A stretch of 64,000 nucleotides of DNA from Owenweeksia sp964619125 (GTDB lineage: Bacteria; Bacteroidota; Bacteroidia; Flavobacteriales; Schleiferiaceae). The stretch spans positions 1 to 64,000 of the forward strand of contig CAZUCA010000009.1 of assembly GCA_964619125.1 (NCBI GenBank), read 5' to 3'. The position numbers and the translations under genes are program-made. Of the stretch, positions 33,827 through 43,050 are shown in pieces (the first letter of the stretch is position 1; every line of letters begins with the position of its first letter). Below the pieces are notes generated by a model. That model was not told the DNA's origin and ran no database searches. It saw only the letters and a list, made by a program, of their open reading frames with translations.

Positions 33827-34723
33827 ATGATAACACGCATTTTTCTGCTGGCCCTGTTTTCCGGGTGTTTGACCTCTCTATGGGGTCAGGGCGAAAAGGG
33901 GACATTGACCCCCCTTAAGATTCAGGATTTTTACTTCCTGCCTTCGCTGCAATTTGCGAGCACCGGCCCCGCAGATTTAATGGCCTTTGATAAACTGGCC
34001 CCAGGCTCGGCAATCCTGTCGAGGAACTATTCGGATTATGTCAGCAGCGACTATAACCTCTATGCTAATTCCAATTTCCAGATTTCGATGGGGCTCGCTC
34101 TGCGCAATAGTGATAAGTCAGAGTATCGACAGAATATGCAGCTACAGATAGGAATGTCGCATACCTCGGCGCTGAACCTGAGCCAGGTCCGCTGGCGCGA
34201 AATACGCAAGCCCTATGACACCCTGCTTTCCCAGCAAACCGCAAATCGGCTCTACGTTGATTCGATTACTTCCCATTATGTCGATGCACAAAATGGCTCC
34301 GATAAGCTGAGTTTACAGGCGGCCCTTGTTTTTCGCAGTAATCCTGCGCTACGCTGGAGTATTTTCGGAGGCCTGGGGGTAAGTGGCGGTTTGTCTTACA
34401 ACAGCTTCACCCACATTCATTACACCATGATTAATCGCACTGCCCTGGTGGATGAGACAGGTAGTGAGTATTTCGGCTATTACCCCGATGACCCGGACTT
34501 CTATCAGGAAGAAGAAATTTTTAGAAACAAGAGTAGCTTCAGCGGATCGGTTTACCTGCCTTTCGGAGTTGATTTTCGCATGGGGGAGAAAAGCGACTTA
34601 CTGAAGCGGATGCATATTTATTCGGAGTTACGGCCGGGGATGGATTTTAGCAGGATTCCTGAGTATGGCTACAACACCCGAAGTTTCTTTCAATTCGGAT
34701 TGGGGCTGTGCGTTTCAGCTTAA
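33827..34723 (+). CDS. secreted, probably outer-membrane protein of unknown function
   Basis: The 298-residue protein has a signal peptide (cleavage near residue 20, LWGQ) and strand-rich sequence with alternating aromatic residues, for example LRWSIFGGLGVSGGLSYNSF and a C-terminal SFFQFGLGLCVS, which suggests a beta-barrel. I recognise no named family. It lies alone between thiL and a convergent hydrolase gene; the two stop codons overlap (34720-34723). Confidence 0.78.
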   Translation: MITRIFLLALFSGCLTSLWGQGEKGTLTPLKIQDFYFLPSLQFASTGPADLMAFDKLAPGSAILSRNYSDYVSSDYNLYANSNFQISMGLALRNSDKSEYRQNMQLQIGMSHTSALNLSQVRWREIRKPYDTLLSQQTANRLYVDSITSHYVDAQNGSDKLSLQAALVFRSNPALRWSIFGGLGVSGGLSYNSFTHIHYTMINRTALVDETGSEYFGYYPDDPDFYQEEEIFRNKSSFSGSVYLPFGVDFRMGEKSDLLKRMHIYSELRPGMDFSRIPEYGYNTRSFFQFGLGLCVSA

Positions 34724-35508
34724 ACTCCTGCTTCGCGAATAAACTTGCGAATTGCCGGCATAATAGTTTCAAAATCTTCCAGGTGGGCCATGTGACCGTT
34801 TTCGGTTACCAGGCCTTCTACCTGGCCCGCTTTAAATTGTTCCTCTAAGGTAGCAAAGCTGAAAACGGGATCATGCTGTGCGGCGATCAACAATACCTTA
34901 TAAGGGGCGAAGTGCAGTAGTACTTCGCGATCGGGACGGATCTTCATACCCTCCAGGGCGGCAATAACCCCCTGTTTACTGGTCTTTAAAGCTTCCTGTT
35001 TTACTTCATTTACCTGCTCGCGCATCAGGCGCCGGTTTTTAGGCCGGAAAAGGTGGGGAATGGCGTTGCGGATAAAGCTCTTGTGATTTTCCTTAACCAG
35101 GGCAATGGCGCGATCGCGGTCATTTTTCTTTTGCGGGGAATCAGCGCGGCTGCTGCTGTTCATCATGATAAGCCCCCTTACCATTTCGGGATGCTGTTCG
35201 GCGAAGGCCAGCGCTACATAGCCCCCCATGGAGTGACCCATCAGGAAGGCTTTTTTCAGCTTTAAATGATCAAAGAGGGCCTTTACAACCTCCGCCATTT
35301 CTTCCATAGTATGGATGTAGCCAAGGTTGCCACTATGGCCATGTCCTGGCAGGTCCAGGCAGATTTTGCGAAATGACTTAGGGATAGCGGTGGCAATACC
35401 ATCCCACATCTGCTGGTTTTCGAGGAAGCCGTGCAGAAAAATAATGGCAGGCCCCTGGCCGTTATCGCTAAAGGCAAAATCTACCTCCTTATGTCGAAAG
35501 AATTGCAT
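34720..35508 (-). CDS. alpha/beta hydrolase
   Basis: The 262-residue protein has the oxyanion motif LHGFLE (about 25-30), the nucleophile elbow GHSMGG (S93), the catalytic Asp region (AAQHDPVF) and a late histidine in NGHMAHLEDFE. Substrate unknown; it resembles esterase/MenH-like hydrolases. Its stop overlaps the stop of the convergent gene by four bases. It starts at an ATG at 35508 just beyond the terminator of the aminopeptidase gene. Confidence 0.92.
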   Translation of the reverse strand: MQFFRHKEVDFAFSDNGQGPAIIFLHGFLENQQMWDGIATAIPKSFRKICLDLPGHGHSGNLGYIHTMEEMAEVVKALFDHLKLKKAFLMGHSMGGYVALAFAEQHPEMVRGLIMMNSSSRADSPQKKNDRDRAIALVKENHKSFIRNAIPHLFRPKNRRLMREQVNEVKQEALKTSKQGVIAALEGMKIRPDREVLLHFAPYKVLLIAAQHDPVFSFATLEEQFKAGQVEGLVTENGHMAHLEDFETIMPAIRKFIREAGV

Positions 35509-35518
35509 GTTGAAAAGA

Positions 35519-35542
35519 GGGGAGCGCTTCAGCGCGCTCCCC
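35519..35542 (-). terminator. intrinsic terminator of the aminopeptidase gene
   Basis: Perfect stem GGGGAGCGC (35519-35527) with GCGCTCCCC (35534-35542), followed on the minus strand by CTCTTTTC. Confidence 0.75.
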
Positions 35543-35555
35543 TGCCTTAAAAAAT

Positions 35556-36845
35556 TTAGGCGTTCATCGCTTCTTCAATTTCCTCCACTTCCTTGGGAAT
35601 GCGGGCGGTCATATTGATATTGTCTTTTTCGCCAATCACAATATCATCCTCAATGCGAATGCCGATGCCTTCCTCAGGAAGGTAAATGCCGGGCTCGCAG
35701 GTAAAGGCATTGCCCACTTCCATCTTTTCGGTCCACAAACCGGCATCGTGCACGTCGAGGCCAATATAGTGAGAGGTGCCGTGCATAAAGTACTTTTTGT
35801 AAGCAGGCCAATCGGGATCCTGGTTCTTCACATCGGTTTTGTCCAACAGCCCTAGCTGCAGCAGCTCATCAGTCATGAGGTTACCCACTTCCTTATGATA
35901 CTCGTGCAGCTGGTTGCCGGGGCGCAGCATATCAAGCGAGGCTTTTTGTACCCGCAACACCGCGTTGTACACTTGCTTCTGGCGATCAGTAAAACGGCCG
36001 TTTACCGGGAAGCAGCGGGTAACATCGGAGGCATAATTGGCATAAAAACAACCGCAGTCAAACAGTACCAGCTCGCCGTCCTTACACTCATCCTTATTTT
36101 CGAGGTAGTGCAATACGGTAGCGTTTACCCCGGAGGCGATAATGGGTTCGTACGAAAAGCCGGAGGCGCCGCTGCGCACGTATTCGTGTACAAATTCGGC
36201 TTCAAGCTCATATTCCATAATGCCCGGCTTCAAAACCTTTAAGATGCGGTTGAAGGCATTGGTGTTGATGGCGCTGGATTTTTGCAGCAGGTCGATCTCG
36301 ACCTCAGATTTTACTGCCCGCAATTTGTGCATAATAGGCTGGGCGCGCTCGTATTCGTGCAGGGGGTATTTGGCCATGCACTCTTTGCGGAAGCGGTCAT
36401 CGCGCGTTTCCACCTGGTGGCCCTTGCGCAGGTGCTCATTGGTGTTGAGGTACACGTGTTGGGCCTGGCTCATCACATCGGCAAAAACCTTGTCGAAATC
36501 TTTCAGCCAGTAGATGTTTTCCACGCCGGTAACGTCGGTGGCCTCCTCCTTACTGAGCTTGGCGCCTTCCCAGCGGGCAATTTCATCATTGGTTTCGGTA
36601 AGGAAGAGCATTTCACGATGCTTCTCCATATAGGCGTCAGGAAAAATAACCAGGATAGCTTCCTCCTGGTCTACCCCGCTGAGGTAGAAGAGGTCCTTGT
36701 TTTGCACAAATTTCATGGTGCCATCTGCGTTGGTAGGCATAATATCATTGGCGTTGAATACCGCCAGTGACCTTGGCTTCATCTCGCGGGCAAAGTTTTG
36801 ACGATTGCGGATAAAAAGCTTGCGGTCTATTTTTTCGTATCTCAT
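35556..36845 (-). CDS. pepP: Xaa-Pro aminopeptidase (M24B, aminopeptidase P)
   Basis: The 429-residue metallopeptidase removes N-terminal residues preceding proline. The N-terminal AMP_N domain (about 1-170) is followed by the pita-bread catalytic domain with the metal ligands visible in LFDCGCFYANYASDVTRCF (two Asp), HGTSHYIGLDVHD (His), CEPGIYLPEE (Glu) and GIRIEDD (Glu). Length is normal. The gene has a full consensus promoter (36868-36897) and its own terminator, so it is a single-gene unit. Confidence 0.94.
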   Translation of the reverse strand: MRYEKIDRKLFIRNRQNFAREMKPRSLAVFNANDIMPTNADGTMKFVQNKDLFYLSGVDQEEAILVIFPDAYMEKHREMLFLTETNDEIARWEGAKLSKEEATDVTGVENIYWLKDFDKVFADVMSQAQHVYLNTNEHLRKGHQVETRDDRFRKECMAKYPLHEYERAQPIMHKLRAVKSEVEIDLLQKSSAINTNAFNRILKVLKPGIMEYELEAEFVHEYVRSGASGFSYEPIIASGVNATVLHYLENKDECKDGELVLFDCGCFYANYASDVTRCFPVNGRFTDRQKQVYNAVLRVQKASLDMLRPGNQLHEYHKEVGNLMTDELLQLGLLDKTDVKNQDPDWPAYKKYFMHGTSHYIGLDVHDAGLWTEKMEVGNAFTCEPGIYLPEEGIGIRIEDDIVIGEKDNINMTARIPKEVEEIEEAMNA

Positions 36846-36867
36846 CGGTCTCTGTATTATTGTCAGG

Positions 36868-36897
36868 CAAAATTAGAAAGTTAATGGGCCCCGCCAA
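36868..36897 (-). promoter_or_regulatory. consensus promoter of the aminopeptidase gene
   Basis: On the minus strand: TTG (36897-36895), 19 bases, TAATTTTG (36875-36868), then 22 bases to the ATG at 36845. Full match to the Bacteroidota consensus. Confidence 0.75.
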
Positions 36898-36965
36898 GGA
36901 TTAGGGTAGCCTTTCTATAATCGTTCTAAATAAAGCGAAAGCTTAAAGAATAAGGCTTCAGCCCT

Positions 36966-36973
36966 TACTTTTG
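36966..36973 (+). promoter_or_regulatory. -7 promoter element of the sdhCAB operon
   Basis: TACTTTTG, an exact TAnnTTTG match, 27 bases before the sdhC ATG at 37001. Confidence 0.6.
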
Positions 36974-37000
36974 CAAAATTCAAAACTGAAAAAAGACGAT

Positions 37001-37696
37001 ATGGCAGATCAGTCAGGGATCTTAGGATCATCTATCGCCAAGAAATACTGGATGGCGCTTACCGGGTTCTTCCTCATCACCTTCCTGTTGGTGCATGTGG
37101 CCGGTAACCTACAGCTTCTCGACCTCTCGCAGGAGGGGCGTGATGCTTTCAACGAGTACACCGTGTTTATGACCACCTTCCCGGTGATTAAAGTGGTGTC
37201 TTACGTGCTTTATTTTTCCATTCTCTTTCATGCCATTGAGGGGCTGTGGCTTACCGCCCAGAATCGCAAGGCTCGCCCCAAGCGCTACAAAAGCTATCGT
37301 GCCGGTGAAACCAGCATGTGGTCTTCACGCAATATGGGCTTGCTCGGTACCGTAATCCTGGCTTTTATTATTCTCCACATGGGCCAGTTCTGGTACCAGT
37401 ACAAATGGGGTGATATCGCCATGACCACTATCGACGGTGAGCAGGTAAAGGATATGTCTACTGTAGTGATTGCCACCTTTACCGATGGGGAGGTGGGACT
37501 GCTGTTCACCATTCTCTATGTAATTGCGCAAATCGCCATTGCCTTCCACCTCTGGCATGGCTTTGAGAGTGTTTTCCAGTCACTGGGTATCAGCTCTAAA
37601 AAGGTAAAGGCCTGGCAGGTAATCGGTCGCGCTTTTTCGGTGATTGTACCCCTGCTATTCGCCATTATCCCGGTTTACATTTATCTAAATGCTTAA
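37001..37696 (+). CDS. sdhC: succinate dehydrogenase cytochrome b subunit
   Basis: The 231-residue membrane protein of the b558 type has about five membrane helices, with histidines in the helices for haem ligation (FLLVHVAGNLQLL, ILFHAIEGLWLTA, FIILHMGQFWYQY, IAFHLWHGFESVF). It anchors the SdhA/SdhB pair and passes electrons between succinate and menaquinone. The single large anchor without a separate sdhD is the usual Bacteroidota form. I take the ATG at 37001 (MADQSG) as start; a TTG 30 bases upstream lies within the promoter region. sdhA follows after six bases. Confidence 0.95.
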   Translation: MADQSGILGSSIAKKYWMALTGFFLITFLLVHVAGNLQLLDLSQEGRDAFNEYTVFMTTFPVIKVVSYVLYFSILFHAIEGLWLTAQNRKARPKRYKSYRAGETSMWSSRNMGLLGTVILAFIILHMGQFWYQYKWGDIAMTTIDGEQVKDMSTVVIATFTDGEVGLLFTILYVIAQIAIAFHLWHGFESVFQSLGISSKKVKAWQVIGRAFSVIVPLLFAIIPVYIYLNA

Positions 37697-37702
37697 GAAG
37701 TT

Positions 37703-39712
37703 ATGAGTAACAAATTTGACGCGAAAGTTCCTGAAGGTTCACTGGAAAACAAATGGCGCACTCACAAGAGCAACATTAGACTGGTAAACCCGGCCAACAA
37801 AAGAAATATTGACGTAATCGTAATTGGTACCGGTTTGGCGGGAAGCTCCGCTGCTGCTTCACTGGCCGAAATGGGTTACAATGTAAAGGCATTTTGTTTC
37901 CAGGATTCCCCCCGCCGCGCGCACTCTATTGCCGCCCAGGGAGGTATCAATGCCGCTAAGAACTACCAGAACGACGGTGACTCGGTTTACCGTCTTTTCT
38001 ACGATACTATTAAAGGGGGCGACTACCGCTCACGCGAGTCGAACGTTTACCGCCTTGCGGAGGTTTCCGCCAATATCATCGACCAGGCCGTGGCTCAGGG
38101 GGTGCCTTTTGCCCGCGACTACGGCGGTCAGCTTGACAACCGCTCTTTTGGCGGGGTGCAGGTAAGCCGTACCTTCTACGCCAAGGGGCAAACCGGTCAG
38201 CAACTGCTGCTGGGAGCCTATTCGGCACTAAGTCGCCAGATCTCCAAAGGCAAAGTGAAGATGTACAACCGTCACGAGATGATGGATATCGTAACCATCG
38301 ATGGTAAGGCGCGCGGCATCATTGCCCGTAACCTGGTAACCGGTGAAATTGAAAGACACGGTGCCCACGCGGTACTGCTGTGCTCGGGTGGTTATGGCAA
38401 CGTATTCTACCTTTCCACCAACGCCATGGGCTCTAATGGCTCGGCGGCCTGGAAGGCTCATAAGCGCGGAGCGGCCTTTGCCAATCCTTGCTACACACAG
38501 ATTCACCCAACCTGTATCCCTGTGTCAGGTGACTACCAAAGCAAGCTTACCCTTATGAGTGAGTCACTGCGAAACGACGGCCGCATCTGGGTACCCAAGA
38601 CTAAGGAAGATGCGGAGAAAATCCGCAAAGGTGAACTGAAGCCTACCGACCTGAGTGAGGAGCAAAGAGACTACTACCTCGAAAGAAGATACCCCAGCTT
38701 TGGTAACCTGGTGCCGCGTGACGTGGCTTCAAGGGCTGCCAAGGAACGCTGCGATGCCGGCTTTGGTGTGAACTCCACCGGCCAGGCGGTATACCTCGAC
38801 TTTGCCTCAGCTATTACCCGTTACGGTAAAACCGAAGCCACGGTACAGGGTATTGATAATCCCAGCGAGGAAAAGATTGAAGAACTCGGTAAAGGAGTGG
38901 TGGCCGCCAAGTACGGTAACCTCTTTGAGATGTACGAAAAAATTACCGACGACAATCCCTACGAAACCCCTATGATGATCTACCCGGCGGTGCACTACAC
39001 CATGGGCGGCATCTGGGTAGACTATAACCTGATGACCACTGTACCCGGACTTTATGCCCTGGGTGAGGCTAACTTCTCTGATCACGGTGCCAACCGCCTC
39101 GGTGCTTCGGCCCTGATGCAGGGACTGGCCGACGGTTACTTTGTGATACCTTACACTGTAGGTGATTATCTGGCCGACGAGATCCGTACCGGTCCTATCG
39201 ATACTGATCATGCCGAATTTGCCAAGGTGGAGGCTGAAGTGAAAGATACCCTCAACCGCCTGATGAATTCAGAAGGCAAAAAGCATTCGGTGGACCACTA
39301 CCACAAGAAGCTTGGTAAGATCATGTGGGAGAAGTGCGGTATGAGCCGTAACGCCGAAGGGCTGAAAGAAGCCATACAGGAGATCCGCGCCCTGCGCGAG
39401 GAGTTCTGGCAAAACGTGAAGATCCCCGGTGGTATGAACGAAATGAACCCTGAGCTGGATAAGGCCGGTCGGGTGGCCGACTTTATGGAGCTGGGTGAGC
39501 TGATGTGTAAAGACGCACTGGAGCGCGGTGAGTCAGCTGGTGGCCACTTCCGGGAGGAGTACCAGACTGAGGAAGGTGAGGCCCTGCGTCGCGATGAGGA
39601 GTTTGCCTACGTGGCTGCCTGGGAATACCAGGGCGACCCCGGCGAAGCTACCCTGCACAAGGAGGAACTGAAGTTCGAAAACGTTGAATTAAAAACCAGA
39701 AGTTATAAGTAA
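37703..39712 (+). CDS. sdhA: succinate dehydrogenase/fumarate reductase flavoprotein subunit
   Basis: The 669-residue FAD subunit oxidises succinate to fumarate in the citric acid cycle. It has the dinucleotide motif GTGLAGSSAAASLAEMG (about 37-53), the covalent-FAD region HSIAAQGGINAAK, the active-site stretch THP-type QIHPTCIP, and the late GANRLGASALMQGL. Length and motifs fit the Bacteroidota b558-type complex. It is co-transcribed with sdhC and sdhB. Confidence 0.96.
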   Translation: MSNKFDAKVPEGSLENKWRTHKSNIRLVNPANKRNIDVIVIGTGLAGSSAAASLAEMGYNVKAFCFQDSPRRAHSIAAQGGINAAKNYQNDGDSVYRLFYDTIKGGDYRSRESNVYRLAEVSANIIDQAVAQGVPFARDYGGQLDNRSFGGVQVSRTFYAKGQTGQQLLLGAYSALSRQISKGKVKMYNRHEMMDIVTIDGKARGIIARNLVTGEIERHGAHAVLLCSGGYGNVFYLSTNAMGSNGSAAWKAHKRGAAFANPCYTQIHPTCIPVSGDYQSKLTLMSESLRNDGRIWVPKTKEDAEKIRKGELKPTDLSEEQRDYYLERRYPSFGNLVPRDVASRAAKERCDAGFGVNSTGQAVYLDFASAITRYGKTEATVQGIDNPSEEKIEELGKGVVAAKYGNLFEMYEKITDDNPYETPMMIYPAVHYTMGGIWVDYNLMTTVPGLYALGEANFSDHGANRLGASALMQGLADGYFVIPYTVGDYLADEIRTGPIDTDHAEFAKVEAEVKDTLNRLMNSEGKKHSVDHYHKKLGKIMWEKCGMSRNAEGLKEAIQEIRALREEFWQNVKIPGGMNEMNPELDKAGRVADFMELGELMCKDALERGESAGGHFREEYQTEEGEALRRDEEFAYVAAWEYQGDPGEATLHKEELKFENVELKTRSYK

Positions 39713-39764
39713 TTCAGGGCTGAGGCCCGGGATGAAACTGGTATTAAGATAAACAACCCCAAGT

Positions 39765-40511
39765 ATGAAATTAACACTGAAGGTTTGGCGTCAGCCTAAT
39801 GCACAAGCAAAAGGAAATCTGGAAACTTACCAGCTTGACGACGTAAGCTCACATATGTCCTTCCTCGAGATGATGGACGTTCTCAATGAGCAATTGGTAG
39901 CTAAAGGTGAGGAGCCGGTAGCATTTGACCACGACTGCCGCGAAGGGATCTGCGGGAGCTGCGACATGATGATCAATGGCCGTGCTCACGGGCCTGAAAA
40001 GGCCACTACCGCCTGCCAGCTGCATATGCGCAAGTTTAAGGATGGCGATACTATTTACGTGGAACCCTGGAGAGCTCGTGCTTTCCCGGTGGTGAAGGAT
40101 CTGGTGGTAGACCGCTCCGCTTTCGACCGCATTGTAGAAGCCGGCGGTTATATTTCAGTAAATACCTCGGGCAACACCCTTGATGCAAATGCTATTCCTG
40201 TACCTAAGGACAATGCCGATAAATCATTTAATGCGGCCACCTGCATCAGCTGTGGTGCCTGCGTAGCGGCCTGTCCTAACGCTTCGGCCATGCTGTTTGT
40301 AGGTGCTCAGGTGTCAAAATATGCCCTGCTGCCTCAGGGCCGGGTAGAGGCCAAGGACCGCGTGCAGAATATGGTGAAGCAAATGGATATCGAAGGCTTT
40401 GGCAACTGTTCTAACGTGGGTGCCTGTGCGGAAGAATGTCCCAAGGAGATTTCCCTGGAAAATATTGCCCGCATGAACCGCGAGTACCTTTCTGCGAAAG
40501 TGTCGCGCTAA
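39765..40511 (+). CDS. sdhB: succinate dehydrogenase iron-sulfur subunit
   Basis: The 248-residue electron-transfer subunit has all three cluster sites: [2Fe-2S] CREGICGSC with a distal Cys (C58, C63, C66, C84), [4Fe-4S] CISCGACVAACP (C160, C163, C166, C170) and the [3Fe-4S] CSNVGACAEECP (C215, C221, C225). It is the last gene of the sdhCAB operon and is followed by a strong terminator. Confidence 0.96.
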   Translation: MKLTLKVWRQPNAQAKGNLETYQLDDVSSHMSFLEMMDVLNEQLVAKGEEPVAFDHDCREGICGSCDMMINGRAHGPEKATTACQLHMRKFKDGDTIYVEPWRARAFPVVKDLVVDRSAFDRIVEAGGYISVNTSGNTLDANAIPVPKDNADKSFNAATCISCGACVAACPNASAMLFVGAQVSKYALLPQGRVEAKDRVQNMVKQMDIEGFGNCSNVGACAEECPKEISLENIARMNREYLSAKVSR

Positions 40512-40538
40512 GCGAAAAACATAATTTAAATTTGGGGG

Positions 40539-40568
40539 AGCCCCGGTGCAGTGCATCGGGGCTTTTTT
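40539..40568 (+). terminator. intrinsic terminator of sdhCAB
   Basis: Stem AGCCCCGGTGCA (40539-40550) with TGCATCGGGGCT (40552-40563; one wobble pair), followed by a T run. Confidence 0.88.
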
Positions 40569-40705
40569 ATGCCTGCACCCCCGCAACCGTTATGAGAGCG
40601 AAGGCTTAGCTTTTATCAGCGCATAAAATTGCCCATTATGATCTTAATCATGTGTTAGGACAATTGCATTGGTCACCTTGCGGGCTCTACGCACAACAGA
40701 CTTAT

Positions 40706-42490
40706 ATGCACCAATTTTATATTCCGGTAATGGGATTGTCCTTTACGGTAGATAGTCCCCTCAAGGTGGCAGCTTTTGGAATAGCCTCAGCCGTATCCCT
40801 GGGTAGCGATGCGCTATTGGAGGACATGCGGGCTTATTATTCCAACAAATTTAAGCTCCAATACAACCCTATTTCCACCAAGGAGGAGGATTACCGTGCC
40901 CGCCGGATCACTGCTTACCTCAATATGCTTTCTGGGCTGGTAAAACAAAAGTTTGAGGAACTAAGGAGATCGTCGCTGCAAGCTGATAGCGACCTGACCA
41001 GGTATCTCGATATGCTGCCCAAGGCCCATCCGCTGAAAGCCCTCTACTTCAGTCTTCGCAGCGCCGGGGAGAGTGAAAGACCGGCTATCGAACAAGGAAT
41101 CAGAAATGCTATTGAGCCTGGCTCTGTTGACGTGAATATCATGACGAAGCTCAATAAGCCTGGCTTTGACAGCAAAGGGAATAAGCTGCCCGGTGAGTAT
41201 GCCGATGCCCTGGCCGCCCTAAGGGGGTATGCCCGCAGTGAACTGACAAGTGCTATTATTTTTTCGGCCGGATTTAATGCCAGACTGTATTCCTACCTGG
41301 AGCAGTTTGATGATTTCTATCCCGATGCCAGGGGCTTTATCAGGAAAAAGGTGATCCTGAAAGTGAGCGATTACCGCTCGGCAATCATCCAGGGGAAGTT
41401 TTTGGCTAAGAAAGGGATCTGGGTGTCAGAGTTCAGGGTGGAATCAGGATTAAACTGTGGTGGACACGCCTTTGCTACTGATGGCATACTGATGGGACCT
41501 ATCCTTCGTGAGTTTCAGAATAATCGCATGCGACTGCAGGAAGAACTTTTTGCCCTCTGTAAGCCGGTGTGGGATAAAAGGAATCCCGGCCAATCCTTTG
41601 AACGGCCTGAGCTGCGCTTAACCGTGCAGGGGGGCATTGGCACCGGTGAGGAACATCGGTTTTTGATGGATCACTACGGGGTGGATGCCACCGGTTGGGG
41701 TACGCCTTTCTTATTGGTACCCGAGGCAACCACGGTTGACAGCAGTACCTTAGAAAAGTTAATGGCCGCAACGGCGAAGGACTTGTACCTGAGCAAATCC
41801 TCTCCGCTTGGGGTGCCCTTCAATAACCTGCGCGGTTCAGATAGCGAGCGACAGCGTGAAGCACGGATGGTGAAAAACCGTCCCGGCAGTCCCTGTCTTA
41901 AAAAGTATCTGGTATCCAATACCGAGTTTACCACGGAGCCCATTTGTACGGCTTCACGACAGTATCAACATCTCAAGTTAAAGCAGCTACGCGAAGAGGC
42001 TTTATCGGAAGATGAATTTCGGACGGCAGCGGATGAAGTGGTGCTAAAGTCGTGCCTGTGTGAAGATTTAGCGGCTACTGCCTATGTGGATTATGACATA
42101 AAGCCAAAGTTGAAACCCGCTTCTTCTATTTGTCCCGGGCCAAACCTGGCCTTTTTTTCAGGCCAGTACTCGCTGCGGGAAATGATCGCCAATATCTACG
42201 GGGAGGCCCCAGCCCTTACCCCCGCCACTCGACCGCATGTTTTTATTAATGAGCTGAAGTTGTATATCGATTACCTGCACGACCAGTGGTCTGAGTTTGG
42301 CCGGGAGATACAAGAAAAGAAAGAGGCCTATCTGCAATCCTTCAGGTTAAACCTGGAGAAAGGCATTCAATACTATCGGGAACTGGCTCCTACCATCAAT
42401 TCAAGCTCTTTCAGCACTGATCTTGAAGGGCTGACCCGGCAATTGCAGGATGTGGGTGCTAAGCCTATCGAATTACTGACTGAAGTGTGA
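40706..42490 (+). CDS. conserved-looking TIM-barrel protein of unknown function with C-terminal cysteine cluster
   Basis: I cannot assign a function to this 594-residue protein. Its centre looks like the end of a flavin- or phosphate-binding TIM barrel: SGLNCGGHAF (C251), then VQGGIGTGEEH (about 308-317) and, after 13 residues, GVDATGWGTPFLL, the spacing seen in FMN barrels such as nitronate monooxygenase and the glutamate synthase core. The following part holds five cysteines, C397, C414, C450, C452 and C476, which could bind an Fe-S cluster or zinc. The C-terminal 100 residues are helical. The ATG at 40706 (MHQFYIPVMG) is preferred; a GTG at 40652 would add 18 residues. No signal peptide. 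It forms its own unit after sdhB. Confidence 0.82.
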   Translation: MHQFYIPVMGLSFTVDSPLKVAAFGIASAVSLGSDALLEDMRAYYSNKFKLQYNPISTKEEDYRARRITAYLNMLSGLVKQKFEELRRSSLQADSDLTRYLDMLPKAHPLKALYFSLRSAGESERPAIEQGIRNAIEPGSVDVNIMTKLNKPGFDSKGNKLPGEYADALAALRGYARSELTSAIIFSAGFNARLYSYLEQFDDFYPDARGFIRKKVILKVSDYRSAIIQGKFLAKKGIWVSEFRVESGLNCGGHAFATDGILMGPILREFQNNRMRLQEELFALCKPVWDKRNPGQSFERPELRLTVQGGIGTGEEHRFLMDHYGVDATGWGTPFLLVPEATTVDSSTLEKLMAATAKDLYLSKSSPLGVPFNNLRGSDSERQREARMVKNRPGSPCLKKYLVSNTEFTTEPICTASRQYQHLKLKQLREEALSEDEFRTAADEVVLKSCLCEDLAATAYVDYDIKPKLKPASSICPGPNLAFFSGQYSLREMIANIYGEAPALTPATRPHVFINELKLYIDYLHDQWSEFGREIQEKKEAYLQSFRLNLEKGIQYYRELAPTINSSSFSTDLEGLTRQLQDVGAKPIELLTEV

Positions 42491-42588
42491 CGATGTTGCC
42501 GGTTTTGAGCGCTTGTATTGACAGCGACTGTCAGGTTGCTGAGGTAGTTCCGAAATCCGTGAAACGAATGGATAGGGGGTAAAAAAAG

Positions 42589-42614
42589 AGCGCCCCGGAA
42601 TGCTCCGGGGCGCT
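42589..42614. terminator. strong bidirectional hairpin terminator
   Basis: Perfect 11-bp stem AGCGCCCCGGA / TCCGGGGCGCT with a four-base loop. On the minus strand it is followed by CTTTTTTT, and on the plus strand by TGCTTTTCTT. It ends the gene at 42490 or a minus-strand transcript. Confidence 0.85.
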
Positions 42615-42736
42615 TGCTTTTCTTAACAAAGGTTGGTCTTTGTAGATTACTAACCCTATTTCCCTATAAATGAAGAACCCTGTTAAGTCCTTCTAAATTA
42701 GTTAAAAAAATTTAACGTCCAAATTACGGCCAACAA

Positions 42737-42766
42737 AAAAGCGCCCCGATACCTCGGGGCGCTTTT
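42737..42766. terminator. second strong bidirectional hairpin terminator
   Basis: Perfect 13-bp stem AAAAGCGCCCCGA / TCGGGGCGCTTTT with loop TACC. Its core is the same as the hairpin 140 bases upstream, and there is no secure gene between them. Confidence 0.85.
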
Positions 42767-43050
42767 ACGAAAACTAAAACATAAAAATGAAAAAACTTGT
42801 ACGCTCTTCCAGTCGTAAAGATAATACAAAAGAAAGAGCTTTGCCAAAAAGCGAGAACATGATAGTCTGGCTCTATCATCAGGGGTCTCATGATAGTTTA
42901 ATATGGAGGTCCCAAACTTGTTTGCTCAGACCTCCGGGCTTATCTTTGACCATAGCATTGGGGCACTACCTAAGCCCCGTTGCATTTCGAAGTTTTAATT
43001 AGGTGTTATTTGGTTAGTAATCTTGAGAAGGCTCCGGTGGGAGCCTTTTC
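42767..43050 (+). ncRNA. candidate small structured transcript of about 280 bases
   Basis: The segment lies between two terminators (42766 and 43028-43050), so it can only be a separate short transcript. It begins AT-rich, contains the open frame 42787-43002 (starting MKKLVRSSS, no recognisable homology), and in the second half has inverted repeats: ATGATAG (42859-42865) and a second copy (42890-42896) can each pair with CTATCAT (42873-42879); GGAGGTC/GACCTCC (42905-42911, 42929-42935); GGGGC/GCCCC (42960-42964, 42974-42978). The alternative pairing suggests an RNA switch or folded RNA, but a small protein cannot be excluded. Confidence 0.35.
43028..43050 (+). terminator. intrinsic terminator before the omega-amidase gene
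   Basis: Perfect 8-bp stem AAGGCTCC / GGAGCCTT with loop GGTG, followed by TTC. It lies 18 bases upstream of the next ATG, so it closes an upstream transcript or acts as an attenuator. Confidence 0.7.

Noticed and set aside
42787..43002. 71-residue protein starting MKKLVRSSS
   Set aside because: It has a plausible AT-rich upstream region and a terminator after it, but the composition is not protein-like in the second half, which is occupied by inverted repeats. Kept only within the candidate RNA entry.
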